From the NCBI RefSeq assembly GCF_900312745.1, contig NZ_OMPD01000014.1, positions 1,240,001 through 1,304,000 on the forward strand: a DNA stretch of 64,000 bases, read 5' to 3'. The notes under the pieces were generated by a model that was not told where the DNA came from, did no database searches, and was given only the letters and a program-made list of their open reading frames with translations. The translations under genes and the position numbers were made by a program. This DNA is from Aquimarina sp. AU58 (GTDB lineage: Bacteria; Bacteroidota; Bacteroidia; Flavobacteriales; Flavobacteriaceae). This document shows positions 56,371-64,000 of this stretch, in pieces. The first letter of the stretch is position 1. Every line of letters starts with the position of its first letter.

Positions 56371-57240
56371 TTAGTTTCTTCGATCTCTCCGTTTTTTATC
56401 TCTTGATCCACGAGAACTTCTTTTATCAGAATTCCTTTTTTTATCGTTTTTAGAGGTAAGTCGTCTTGAATTATTCGTATTTTTTTTTAGTTTAGTATCA
56501 TCTAGTATAGAAGCCTCTTCTGTTTTACTAGAATCGCCAACATCAGCATTAAGAACTCCTAATTCTTTTTCTGTTAAATACCTCCATTCTCCTGTAGGAA
56601 TATCAAGAGATACATTCATGATTCTAATTCGTTTTAGTTTTATCACTTCATACCCGAGGTATTCACACATTCTACGAATTTGACGATTAAGCCCCTGGGT
56701 CAACACGATTTTAAAATCATATTTGCTAATTTGTTCTACTTCGCATTTACGGGTTATAGTATCGAGAATGGGAACTCCACTACTCATTCGCTTTATAAAT
56801 AACGGACTAATCAATTTGTTTACTGTTACTACATATTCTTTTTCATGATTATTTCTAGCTCTAAGAATTTTATTAACTATATCTCCATCACTAGTTAAAA
56901 AAATAAGCCCTTCACTAGGTTTGTCTAATCGACCAATAGGAAAAATACGTTTAGGATAATTAATATAATCTACAATGTTATCTTTTTCATTTTGTGCTGT
57001 TGTGCAAACTATGCCAACAGGTTTATTAAAAGCAAGATATACGTGTTTTTCTTTAGGTTTATTTATTAATTTACCATCTACCCGAACAATATCATCGGGA
57101 GTAACTTTGGTCCCCATTTCTGGCACTTTACCATTAATGGTAACGCGCCCCTGGTCGATTAATTTATCTGCCTCACGACGTGAGCAATAACCAACTTCGC
57201 TTAGATATTTATTAAGTCTTGTGAAAGTTTTTTCAAGCAT
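56371..57240 (-). CDS. rluF: 23S rRNA pseudouridine synthase RluF-like, with basic tail
   Basis: 289 residues. S4 RNA-binding domain at 1-60 ([32 protein letters not shown]), then the RluB/E/F/RsuA catalytic domain with the Asp in [21 protein letters not shown] (about 106) and [26 protein letters not shown]. The form [14 protein letters not shown] is closest to RluF (U2604 of 23S rRNA). Residues about 245-289 are a Lys/Arg/Ser-rich tail not found in E. coli RluF, probably RNA-binding. Confidence 0.92.
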   Translation of the reverse strand: MLEKTFTRLNKYLSEVGYCSRREADKLIDQGRVTINGKVPEMGTKVTPDDIVRVDGKLINKPKEKHVYLAFNKPVGIVCTTAQNEKDNIVDYINYPKRIFPIGRLDKPSEGLIFLTSDGDIVNKILRARNNHEKEYVVTVNKLISPLFIKRMSSGVPILDTITRKCEVEQISKYDFKIVLTQGLNRQIRRMCEYLGYEVIKLKRIRIMNVSLDIPTGEWRYLTEKELGVLNADVGDSSKTEEASILDDTKLKKNTNNSRRLTSKNDKKRNSDKRSSRGSRDKKRRDRRN

Positions 57241-57305
57241 AGAATATAAATAGTGTACAAAGATAACATTTAAAGATAACGGTTATAACAAAATGATAAA
57301 TGGTA

Positions 57306-58319
57306 TTAGTTTAATTTTAATTCTTTAATATCAATGTTTCCATCTGGTGAGATTAAGAAATATTTCGGATTTGTAATTTCTTTTTCGATTGGTTTTTGCT
57401 CTTTTGATATAGGTGTGTACTGTAGTTTTATTTCCATACCTATTTGTACAACAGGTTCAACTATTGACGTATTTATAACCATATCATAATCTTTATAAGT
57501 GATAGGATCATAATAATATGTGGTTTGTTTTTTTGCAGTTACAACCCCTTGTTTTTTATTAAGTGTTTCTAAAGAGGTACTATGAAAAGCCTGGTAATTT
57601 TTATAAAACTCTTTTGGAAAATGACAATATTTGGTATCAGCAATTGTTGGACGATATGATGTTAAGTCAAAACCTAAATCTGTATAGAATTGTTGTTTCT
57701 CTTTTAGGGTTTTCAATATTTCTGTACGTAATTGTTTGTATACGGTTTGTATATCGTTTATGAAATAATCTACTTTAACAAGATTATATATTTCGTTATT
57801 TGCGCAGGTAGCAAGTATTTTTTCAAATTGATTTACATTAGTGAATTTTACATGAATATTTTGTTGTAATTCAAAACCTTTGGGAACTTCATTGTATTTT
57901 TTACTGAATAATTTTTTTTCTACTACAGTTTCATAAACAGGAACAAATGAAATGACATCGATAATAATATCTCCCTCTAAAATACCTTTGGTACGCAATT
58001 CATCTTTTACTTTTTCTACTCTCTCGTTCATTAGCGTATTAGTTTCTTGAGATGTTTTTCCAATTTGCACGATATTAAAAACTGCAGTATACGAATCGGC
58101 AACAATATTGTTTAATACTTTAGCATCAATTGTTATCACAGGATTAGGTGTTAAATCCTTTTGCCTAAATTGTTGTATTTGATTTCCATAAATATCAGCA
58201 TTCGCCAATTCTGCAGAAGCTATTATATTTTGTCTAGAAATAATTGTTGCGTTTCCTTTAATTTGAGCAAAGGCGAAAGAATTAGAGAATACTAAGAAGA
58301 TATAAATTAAATTTTTCAT
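57306..58319 (-). CDS. SIMPL (DUF541) domain protein, secreted
   Basis: 337 residues, signal peptide LIYIFLVFSNSFAFAQ. The body begins KGNATIISRQNIIAS and includes ADSYTAVFNIVQIGKTSQETNTLMNERVEKVKDELR, a typical start of the SIMPL fold (periplasmic, oxidative-stress-related in other bacteria). A conserved second half (FEKILATCANNEIYNLVKVDYFI) follows. Assignment of the family is moderate; function not known. Confidence 0.68.
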   Translation of the reverse strand: MKNLIYIFLVFSNSFAFAQIKGNATIISRQNIIASAELANADIYGNQIQQFRQKDLTPNPVITIDAKVLNNIVADSYTAVFNIVQIGKTSQETNTLMNERVEKVKDELRTKGILEGDIIIDVISFVPVYETVVEKKLFSKKYNEVPKGFELQQNIHVKFTNVNQFEKILATCANNEIYNLVKVDYFINDIQTVYKQLRTEILKTLKEKQQFYTDLGFDLTSYRPTIADTKYCHFPKEFYKNYQAFHSTSLETLNKKQGVVTAKKQTTYYYDPITYKDYDMVINTSIVEPVVQIGMEIKLQYTPISKEQKPIEKEITNPKYFLISPDGNIDIKELKLN

Positions 58320-58448
58320 GATATAGATTTATCGTAAATCTATGTTGAAGATGGATTTTGGGAAAACAGTAATGAGTAAACGGTGCTTTTAAATGAGGGA
58401 AGTGCTTTTTTTCTAAAAAAAAGAGGCTATTAGAATTTGTTTAAGTCC

Positions 58449-59288
58449 CTATACTTTCAAAAAATTAATAATCATATTATCAACTTCATCAAAAAACAGA
58501 GAGTGACCATAATTTTCTGTAGTAATAAATTGGGAATTTTTCCAATTTTTGCTAATACCTTCGGCTTCACTATAAGGGGCAATATCATCATTTTTATCAT
58601 GAATTAAAAGCCCGTTAAGTACTAGGTCTTTCACAAAATTAGCCATAGAAAACTCATCAAAATAGAAATCATGTTTTTCTTTAAAATACTGATTTAATGC
58701 CCTCATGAATTTTGGAGAAAGCTTTAATATCTCCTGATATCCTTTCATGATTCTGGATAATTCTGAAGGAGGTGCCAATACGATTAGTTTTTCTATTTCC
58801 TTATTTGGATAGGTGTATTGATGAAATATAGTTGCCATACCACCTACAGAATGCCCAATCATATGATTAGGTCGATAGAGTTCAACTATCTTTTGAAGGC
58901 ACTTAGTGTATAAAGGGACGTTTAATATTTTTCCTGTAGAATTACCATGTGCAGGTGCATCAAAAGCAATTACATTAAATCCTTTTTCATGTAATTTTTG
59001 TATGAGCACCTTCCATCGATGTGTATTGCTCTCCCATCCATGAACTAATAAAATTGTTTCTCCCATGCTAGACCATCTATAGGTCTGGATATAGATAGTA
59101 TCGATAAGAACCATTTCGTCTTCTGCTTCTTCGAGAAAATCTTCTTGTTCGGGTAATATTTTACCTTTTCTTGGAGTACAAAATAAGATATATGCTTTAT
59201 TGATTGCCTTTTTTGGATAAAAAAGGAAAAGAAACTGGATGTATTTTCCAATGATAAGAGGCAGGTATTTTTTATATTTTTCTTTCAT
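58449..59288 (-). CDS. Alpha/beta hydrolase
   Basis: 279 residues. Oxyanion strand LLVHGWESNTHRWK, then VIAFDAPAHGNSTGK, nucleophile elbow MIGHSVGGMATI (Ser near residue 140), acid in LIHDKNDDIAPYSEAE (Asp) and His in TENYGHSLFFDE. The full catalytic triad of a cytoplasmic or membrane-edge hydrolase is visible. The N-terminus is hydrophobic and basic. Its ATG overlaps the cupin stop by 4 bp, so the two are translationally coupled. Confidence 0.88.
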   Translation of the reverse strand: MKEKYKKYLPLIIGKYIQFLFLFYPKKAINKAYILFCTPRKGKILPEQEDFLEEAEDEMVLIDTIYIQTYRWSSMGETILLVHGWESNTHRWKVLIQKLHEKGFNVIAFDAPAHGNSTGKILNVPLYTKCLQKIVELYRPNHMIGHSVGGMATIFHQYTYPNKEIEKLIVLAPPSELSRIMKGYQEILKLSPKFMRALNQYFKEKHDFYFDEFSMANFVKDLVLNGLLIHDKNDDIAPYSEAEGISKNWKNSQFITTENYGHSLFFDEVDNMIINFLKV

Positions 59289-59653
59289 TCACCTTCACGA
59301 TGTACTGCTTCCATAGTAAATGCAGGGAGGCAAATGGCAAGATACTCACATTCTTCATCAAATGGGTTAGTATATTGAATTCTTGTGTTTTTTTTAATTT
59401 TAATAGATTGTCCCGATTCTAATATTATTTTTTCTCCATCAATGATAAACTGTTTTTTACCCCTAATAATATAGGTGTATTCATCAAACTCTGGAGTTTG
59501 AAAAGGTTCGCTCCAGTGAGGTGGCGCAATCATATGTGCGATACTAATTTGAGAATTTTGATCAGTTGCCATACCAAAATGCTCTTCTATTAGTTTTCCA
59601 TCGGTAGTCGGAACAATAAAAGGGGATTTTTGGATCTGATATTTTTTACTCAT
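59285..59653 (-). CDS. Cupin domain protein
   Basis: 122 residues. Single cupin fold: IAHMIAPPHWSEPFQTPEFDEYTYIIRGKKQFIIDGEKIILESGQSIKIKKNTRIQYTNP. The first cupin motif has EFDEYTYI in place of the usual His-rich form, and the second lacks a clear PHxx H, so metal binding is uncertain. Linked to the hydrolase by a 4-bp overlap. Confidence 0.82.
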   Translation of the reverse strand: MSKKYQIQKSPFIVPTTDGKLIEEHFGMATDQNSQISIAHMIAPPHWSEPFQTPEFDEYTYIIRGKKQFIIDGEKIILESGQSIKIKKNTRIQYTNPFDEECEYLAICLPAFTMEAVHREGE

Positions 59654-59664
59654 TTTTTTGTTTT

Positions 59665-60234
59665 TTAATTAGCTGTGTCCCAGCTTATCCAGAAATGTTT
59701 GATTTTTGCAGAATCGGGTATATCTGTTGCTGTTATTTCTATATCGGTAGTAGATTGAAACTTTTTTGATAATTCTTTTTTATCAATAGTGAAATATGCC
59801 TGAATGCTATCTACAAATATTACAGCTGTACTTAGTGTATTATTAATTTTTGAGATATTGTAATGGTCTTTGATATCTTTAAAAACACCCTTAGAAGATA
59901 AACCCGAAGCAGTTTTATATCTGGGATCCACAATTTGAATATTTTCTATAGTAGACATTGGATCTGATTCTTTATGAGCTTCTAAAACTAATAGCTTTGT
60001 TCCTCCTTTTTCATAAATTTCTATTTCATTTACATTATTAAGAAATTGATCTCCAGCAGTTCTTTTTGCAATAGAATCATTGGCATAGATAGAATCTAAT
60101 TCTTTGATTTGTATTTCGCTTGTTAATAGTCCTATTCTATTATTGGTAATCTCAAACGGATCTTGTTTTTTTTCTCTCTGACAGCTATATATTAATAGTG
60201 AGATAAGAAGAATTTTTAACATTCTCTTTGCCAT
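59665..60234 (-). CDS. Hypothetical lipoprotein in the herA operon
   Basis: 189 residues. Lipobox LIYSCQ near residue 18 and an immediate basic/charged sequence (REKKQDPFEI). The body has a repeated beta pattern (ISKINNTLSTAVIFVDSIQAYFTIDKKEL). No family recognised. It lies 40 bp after the HerA-like gene and 11 bp before the cupin gene on the same strand. Confidence 0.7.
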   Translation of the reverse strand: MAKRMLKILLISLLIYSCQREKKQDPFEITNNRIGLLTSEIQIKELDSIYANDSIAKRTAGDQFLNNVNEIEIYEKGGTKLLVLEAHKESDPMSTIENIQIVDPRYKTASGLSSKGVFKDIKDHYNISKINNTLSTAVIFVDSIQAYFTIDKKELSKKFQSTTDIEITATDIPDSAKIKHFWISWDTAN

Positions 60235-60274
60235 AACTAGATGATTTAGTGATTTGTTAAATTATAAACGTAAA

Positions 60275-61810
60275 TTATTTCAATAACTTATTAAGTACTC
60301 CTAAAGCTCCTCGAATAAAAGTGGCACTGGTAAGTACTTTTATCACTGCTTTTTCTGTAGCACTAGCTCTTCTACTTTTTGATCGAGAACTAGATGAGCT
60401 TCTATTTAGCTTTTCTCTTTCCTTTTTGGCGGCTGCTTTTGCTTCTTCTGCTTCTGCTTTCTCAATTTTTTCATTTAACAGCTCATAGGCACTTTCTCTA
60501 TCTATTTCTTCATTATACTTAGGGATAAGCTTTGATTTTTTAAGTAAAGCTTTTAATTCACTATCGTTTAGGATGTCCATTCGACTCATAGGAGCCCTTA
60601 GCATAGTTGCTGCCAATGGAGTAGGACGCCCTTTCTCATCAAGGGCAGATACCAAAGCTTCTCCAATTCCCAAAGAAGTAAGTATTTCTTTGGTGTCATA
60701 GTATTCAGAAATTGGATAATTCTCTGCAGTAAGTTTAATCGCTTTTCTATCCTTGGCCGTAAATGCTCTAAGCGCATGCTGAACTTTGAGTCCTAATTGA
60801 CTTAAAACTCCATCAGGGACATCAGTTGGATTTTGAGTTACAAAATAAAGACCAACACCTTTGGATCGTATTAATTTTACGATACTCTCGATCTGGCCCA
60901 TAAGTGCGTTAGAAGCTTCTTTAAAAATGAGATGAGCCTCATCAAGAAAGATAACTAGTTCTGGCCTCCCACTGTCCCCTTGTTCTGGGAAAGTACTATA
61001 TATTTCGGCAAGAAGGCTAAGCATAAATGTAGAAAACAACTTTGGCTTATCCTGTATATCTGTTAACCTAATAATATTGATGATACCTCTACCGTTTTCA
61101 TCAATTCTACATAAATCCTGAACTTCAAAAGATTTTTCGCCAAAAAAGAGATCTGCTCCTTGTTGTTCTAATTCGACTATTTTACGTAAAATTGAACCGG
61201 TAGAAGCAGTAGAAATACGTCCATAATCCTTCTCTAATTCCTTTTTACCTTCTTGAGTGGAAAATTGTAAGACTTTTTTTAGATCTTTTAAATCTAATAG
61301 CGGCAATTTATTATCATCGCAATATTTAAATATGATAGAGATAATCCCAGCTTGTGTTGTAGTAACATCAAGAATTCTGGATAGTAAAACTGGTCCAAAC
61401 TCACTTACTGTAGCTCTAAGCCGAACACCATCCTGATCAGAAAGAGATAAAATCTCTACAGGAAAATCTTTGGCTTCGAATGGGATACCTATTTTTTCGT
61501 GACGTTCATCAATTTTAGGATGACCAGGGCTGGCAGCTGCAATCCCACTAAGATCCCCTTTTATATCCATTAAAAGTACAGGTATTCCTTGATCGCTTAA
61601 GTTTTCTGCCAGTACTTGTAGAGTCTTGGTTTTACCTGTACCCGTAGCGCCAGCAATTAACCCGTGGCGATTTAATGTTTTTAAAGGGATTTTTACATGA
61701 GCATCGGTTACTGTTTCGCCATTGTACATGGCTGCTCCCATAGTTAGGAAATCACCTTTAGTTTTATAACCTTCGTTAATATGTTCAAGAAATGCCTGGT
61801 TATCACTCAT
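60275..61810 (-). CDS. HerA-like helicase-domain ATPase (DUF853 family)
   Basis: 511 residues. Walker A GATGTGKTKTLQVLAENL (residues about 53-70), VLLMDIKGDLSGIA, Walker B ELVIFLDEAHLIFKEA (about 285) and an Arg-rich FVTQNPTDVPDGVLSQLGLKVQHALRAF sensor region. The C-terminal region carries a basic Ser/Arg segment (LNRSSSSSRSKSRRAS) and coiled-coil-like helix. Family members are FtsK/HerA-type ATPases of unclear role in DNA processing. First gene of a four-gene minus-strand operon. Confidence 0.9.
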   Translation of the reverse strand: MSDNQAFLEHINEGYKTKGDFLTMGAAMYNGETVTDAHVKIPLKTLNRHGLIAGATGTGKTKTLQVLAENLSDQGIPVLLMDIKGDLSGIAAASPGHPKIDERHEKIGIPFEAKDFPVEILSLSDQDGVRLRATVSEFGPVLLSRILDVTTTQAGIISIIFKYCDDNKLPLLDLKDLKKVLQFSTQEGKKELEKDYGRISTASTGSILRKIVELEQQGADLFFGEKSFEVQDLCRIDENGRGIINIIRLTDIQDKPKLFSTFMLSLLAEIYSTFPEQGDSGRPELVIFLDEAHLIFKEASNALMGQIESIVKLIRSKGVGLYFVTQNPTDVPDGVLSQLGLKVQHALRAFTAKDRKAIKLTAENYPISEYYDTKEILTSLGIGEALVSALDEKGRPTPLAATMLRAPMSRMDILNDSELKALLKKSKLIPKYNEEIDRESAYELLNEKIEKAEAEEAKAAAKKEREKLNRSSSSSRSKSRRASATEKAVIKVLTSATFIRGALGVLNKLLK

Positions 61811-61921
61811 AATTCAATATAATTTTGCATAAAAATAGGAATCTTAACTTTTCTATAGAAATTATAAGTTACTTTTAATATAAAGTAAATCACAATACTA
61901 ATTTTTTATTATTTGGGACCC

Positions 61922-62380
61922 ATGAAAAAAATAACACTAATAGTTTGTCTCTTCACTTTTTTAATGAGCTGTAAAACAGATACTATAAAGCCTGTAGATG
62001 AGGTGGTTTTTCATAAAACTCACGAACCTAAAAAATCAACGGCTCCTTTTTCTGATGCTGTACAGGTAGGGAATCTATTTTTTCTGTCTGGTCAGGTAGG
62101 AATGGATCATAGTGTGAGAAAATTGGTGCCAGGAGGAATACAACCTGAAACAAAACAAACGCTGGAAAATATCAAAGCAGTTTTACAACACCATGGTATG
62201 GATATGGAGGATGTAGTGAAATGTACTGTGATTCTGGCTGATATAGAAGATTTTTCTGCTTTTAACGAAGTATATAAAACCTACCTACTTCAAAAACCAG
62301 CGCGTACTACCTTTGCTTCCAAGGGATTGGCTGTTGGTGCTAAGATCGAAATAGAATGTATTGCTGTTAAGTCTGAGTAG
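61922..62380 (+). CDS. Rid family protein with lipoprotein signal
   Basis: 152 residues from the ATG at 61922 (an in-frame TTG at 61913 adds only three residues). Lipoprotein signal peptide with lipobox TFLMSCKTD. From residue about 28 the Rid fold: FHKTHEPKKSTAPFSDAVQVGNLFFLSGQVGMD, AVLQHHGMDMEDVVKCTVILADIEDFSAFNEVY, and the conserved Arg in KPARTTFASKGLAVGAKIEIECIAV. The active-site Arg is kept, but the location outside the cytoplasm is unusual for Rid deaminases. Confidence 0.87.
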   Translation: MKKITLIVCLFTFLMSCKTDTIKPVDEVVFHKTHEPKKSTAPFSDAVQVGNLFFLSGQVGMDHSVRKLVPGGIQPETKQTLENIKAVLQHHGMDMEDVVKCTVILADIEDFSAFNEVYKTYLLQKPARTTFASKGLAVGAKIEIECIAVKSE

Positions 62381-62505
62381 AGGTAATAGTCTAATATACT
62401 ATTACTATAGGTGGTAGATTAAGTCATTTTTGTTTGTATTTCGTAATTTTAATTAGAAGAATTTTTTAAGATGTAATTATTCTAAAATCGTAATTTAATA
62501 TTATT

Positions 62506-62513
62506 TACATTTG
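62506..62513 (+). promoter_or_regulatory. -7 box of queE
   Basis: TACATTTG ends 7 bp before the queE ATG, implying a leaderless or near-leaderless mRNA. No -33 TTG at the usual spacing. Confidence 0.4.
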
Positions 62514-62520
62514 CAACCTT

Positions 62521-63150
62521 ATGCAAAAGAGTATACAGAAATTGGTGAATGATGGTAAAATGCTTCCTTTGATGGAAGAATTTTATACCATTCAGGGAGA
62601 AGGTTTTCATAAAGGAACGGCAGCATATTTTGTTAGAATCGGTGGTTGTGATGTTGGGTGTCATTGGTGTGATGTAAAAGAAAGTTGGAATGCAGATTTG
62701 CATCCTCCAACAGATACAAATGTTATTGTAGAAAATGCACTAAAGTATAGCGATGTAATTGTGGTTACAGGAGGAGAACCTCTTACCTGGGATATGACCT
62801 TGTTAACTCAGGGGCTTAAAGATAAAGGAGCTAAAACTCATATTGAAACATCTGGTGCTTACCCTCTAACAGGTGAATGGGACTGGATTTGTCTTTCTCC
62901 CAAAAAAGTAAAACTTCCAAAAGAAGAAGTTTATAAAAAGGCTAATGAGTTAAAATGTATCGTTTATAACAAAAGTGATTTTGAATTTGCTGAAAAGCAA
63001 GCAGACAAGGTTTCTGATAATTGTGTATTGTACCTTCAACCCGAATGGAGTGTTCGTGAAAAAATCATCCCTCTGATTGTAGATTATGTGATGAAAAATC
63101 CAAAATGGAAAGTTTCTCTTCAGACTCATAAATACTTAAATATCCCTTAA
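62521..63150 (+). CDS. queE: 7-carboxy-7-deazaguanine synthase QueE
   Basis: 209 residues. Radical SAM enzyme of queuosine/7-deazaguanine biosynthesis. The cluster motif in RIGGCDVGCHWCDVKESW (C-x3-C-x2-C) near residues 44-55 binds the 4Fe-4S. MEEFYTIQGEGFHKGTAAYFVRI precedes it and TGGEPLTWD follows. Standard length; start at the ATG at 62521 close to the promoter box. Confidence 0.94.
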   Translation: MQKSIQKLVNDGKMLPLMEEFYTIQGEGFHKGTAAYFVRIGGCDVGCHWCDVKESWNADLHPPTDTNVIVENALKYSDVIVVTGGEPLTWDMTLLTQGLKDKGAKTHIETSGAYPLTGEWDWICLSPKKVKLPKEEVYKKANELKCIVYNKSDFEFAEKQADKVSDNCVLYLQPEWSVREKIIPLIVDYVMKNPKWKVSLQTHKYLNIP

Positions 63151-63215
63151 AAATATCTATTGTATTGATTCTTAAGTCTTTTTGAATAAAAATACAAGTA
63201 TTTAATCATTAATAC

Positions 63216-63270
63216 ATTATGGTTTTTCCATAATTTTGGGGATAATTCCCCATATTCCATTTTTTATTTT
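63216..63270 (+). terminator. Hairpin region after queE
   Basis: Two small hairpins in tandem, ATTATGG-TTTTT-CCATAAT (63216-63234) and GGGGA-TAAT-TCCCC (63238-63251), followed by TTTTTTATTTT. Probable terminator of queE. Confidence 0.45.
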
Positions 63271-63287
63271 GAAGGAAAAAGACTACG

Positions 63288-63401
63288 ATGCTTATGGTTT
63301 TTCAATATTTTGTATACTTTTTACCCAGCTCTTTAAGTATTTATATCGAAATTATCATTTTTGTATTACTACTTATTTTGGTAGTGTTTAAATTTATGTG
63401 A
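63288..63401 (+). CDS. Possible 37-residue hydrophobic peptide
   Basis: ATG at 63288 to TGA at 63399. Residues about 18-37 (IYIEIIIFVLLLILVVFKFM) would form one membrane helix. Its 3' end overlaps the promoter-like box of the following peptide gene, and no ribosome-binding or homology support is seen. It could be chance; an AAGGA lies upstream but flavobacterial genes rarely use it. Confidence 0.28.
   Translation: MLMVFQYFVYFLPSSLSIYIEIIIFVLLLILVVFKFM
63361..63396 (+). promoter_or_regulatory. Promoter-like region of small peptide 1
   Basis: TAAATTTA at 63389-63396, with TTG at 63361-63363. The ATG at 63423 is 34 bp after the start of TAAATTT, exactly the distance found for peptide 2. Confidence 0.4.
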
Positions 63402-63422
63402 ACAATTTAAAATCAGTTTCTT

Positions 63423-63521
63423 ATGAAAAATTTATACGCTACATTTGGATTAACTTTTAGAGCTTTTATCAGTTTTGTAAAAGAATTACCAGGAGCATCT
63501 CTATATGCTATGCGTAGATAA
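63423..63521 (+). CDS. Small peptide 1 of a tandem paralogous pair (32 residues)
   Basis: ATG at 63423, TAA at 63519. Sequence starts MKNLYATFGLTFRAFISF and continues VKELPGASLYAMRR. 16 of 32 residues are identical to peptide 2 and most others are conservative, with both genes the same length and the LPGAS-x-YA core conserved. Shared coding length and amino-acid conservation despite synonymous changes argue that it is a real gene. No family recognised; amphipathic N-terminal helix followed by an LPGAS turn. Confidence 0.7.
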   Translation: MKNLYATFGLTFRAFISFVKELPGASLYAMRR

Positions 63522-63558
63522 ATATCGCATAAAGTATTATATAAACTTTTTGATTTTG

Positions 63559-63606
63559 AACGCAAATTTACCTTTCGTCGAATGTAAATGTCGTTTTAAT
63601 TATTCT
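63559..63606 (+). terminator. Weak terminator after small peptide 1
   Basis: AACG...ATTTAC / GTAAAT...CGTT hairpin with an internal mismatch loop, followed by TTTTAATTATTCTTTT. Confidence 0.35.
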
Positions 63607-63627
63607 TTTAGACCAGCTAACGATTTT

Positions 63628-63661
63628 TTGTACTTACAAATGTAAATATGAGATAAATTTG
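63628..63661 (+). promoter_or_regulatory. Promoter of small peptide 2
   Basis: TTG at 63628-63630, 23-bp spacer, TAAATTTG at 63654-63661, fitting the Bacteroidota consensus. The ATG at 63688 lies about 26 bp after the box. Confidence 0.5.
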
Positions 63662-63687
63662 TAACTGTAATTAAAAACCAAACAGTT

Positions 63688-63786
63688 ATGAAATATTTTA
63701 CCTCTATTTTCGGATTAAGTTTTAACGTAGTAATTAATTTTTTAAAAGATCTTCCAGGAGCATCTCAATATGCAATCAATAAATGA
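63688..63786 (+). CDS. Small peptide 2 of a tandem paralogous pair (32 residues)
   Basis: ATG at 63688, TGA at 63784. Sequence starts MKYFTSIFGLSFNVVINF and continues LKDLPGASQYAINK. It matches peptide 1 in length, in the FGL-x-F-xxx-I-x-F-x-K core and in LPGAS-x-YA. It has its own consensus promoter and is followed by a strong terminator, so it is probably transcribed alone. Function unknown. Confidence 0.72.
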   Translation: MKYFTSIFGLSFNVVINFLKDLPGASQYAINK

Positions 63787-63838
63787 TAATGATGAATGTA
63801 CTAGTTTATTATCATCGATCATTTTATTTTTTAGATCC

Positions 63839-63880
63839 TTAGTAAGAGATTGTTTTGAGAAACAGTCTCTTACTAATTTT
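63839..63880 (+). terminator. Strong terminator after small peptide 2
   Basis: 17-bp stem TTAGTAAGAGATTGTTT / AAACAGTCTCTTACTAA with one wobble pair and a TGAG loop, followed by TTTT. Confidence 0.82.
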
Positions 63881-64000
63881 TATAAGTAAGAAAAAGATGA
63901 TATGGTGTATAAGAAAAGGACTATATCTGTTTTTATGATCAATACTACTTTTTTAAAAGATTGCTTTTTTATTTGGGTTGAACAAAATGTTTCATATCCC

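Noticed and set aside
62383..62405. GTAATAGT / ACTATTAC hairpin after the Rid lipoprotein gene
   Set aside because: Weak AT-rich stem without a T-run; not enough to call a terminator.
63902..64000. ORF open to the right window edge on the plus strand (MVYKKRTISVF) and another on the minus strand
   Set aside because: Both frames are open over only about 33 codons and neither resembles the small peptides or a known protein; cannot be decided without the next sequence.

Overview
The window is AT-rich DNA from a member of the Bacteroidota, most likely a marine Flavobacteriaceae bacterium (an Aquimarina/Kordia-like relative is my guess; the sequence does not fix the genus). The reasons are the gliding-motility-type (T9SS type B) C-terminal domain, TAnnTTTG -7 promoter boxes, near absence of Shine-Dalgarno sequences, CarboxypepD_reg-like proteins, lipoproteins with short lipoboxes, and a flavobacterial-style kynurenine operon. 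No insertion sequence, prophage, rRNA or CRISPR array was seen.

Layout. 1-12.2 kb (minus strand) is a cell-surface locus. It holds a 1406-residue collagen-like protein with about 375 Gly-X-Y triplets and no charged residues in them, a 220-residue secreted protein, a 1442-residue Calx-beta/beta-helix protein, a T9SS type B cargo protein and a partial secreted protein sharing an N-terminal module with the 220-residue one. A tRNA-Gly(UCC) with its own promoter and terminator follows at 12.5 kb. 12.6-25.2 kb is a surface-glycan locus. It has a flippase-like membrane protein, two GT2 glycosyltransferases, WbqC, a methyltransferase, a NeuD/PglD-like acyltransferase, an HTTM protein, a WecE-like aminotransferase and two GT-C/TPR proteins with nearly identical C-termini. 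25.3-26.9 kb encodes glutaminase and peptidase E. 27-32.6 kb holds three tandem CarboxypepD_reg-like secreted proteins, a DUF6702-like protein and an M1 metallopeptidase, then a TatA-type subunit and an S8 protease lipoprotein.

34.8-43.9 kb (minus strand) is a kynurenine degradation cluster: kynureninase, kynurenine 3-monooxygenase, a RidA-type aminomuconate deaminase, an IclR regulator, a semialdehyde dehydrogenase, an SDR, 3-hydroxyanthranilate dioxygenase and ACMSD, followed by an O-methyltransferase. Together these would take kynurenine to 2-aminomuconate and 4-oxalocrotonate. 44-48.2 kb contains a lipoprotein, a cupredoxin-like protein, an AhpD-like protein, DoxX, a secreted protein and an AraC regulator. 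Three 66-bp promoter/operator units of identical geometry define what looks like a local AraC regulon, including a 51-codon small ORF. 48.4-62.4 kb is a mixed set of housekeeping and hypothetical genes (RluF, HerA-like ATPase, ALDH, sterol-desaturase-like enzyme, VOC, SIMPL, hydrolases, lipoproteins). 62.5 kb carries queE.

The end of the window (63.3-63.9 kb) holds the most novel-looking item: two tandem 32-residue paralogous peptides, each with its own promoter-like box exactly 34 bp before the ATG and a downstream hairpin. The AraC regulon, the uncharged collagen-like protein and a 95-residue protein built of three 23-residue repeats are the other main points of interest.
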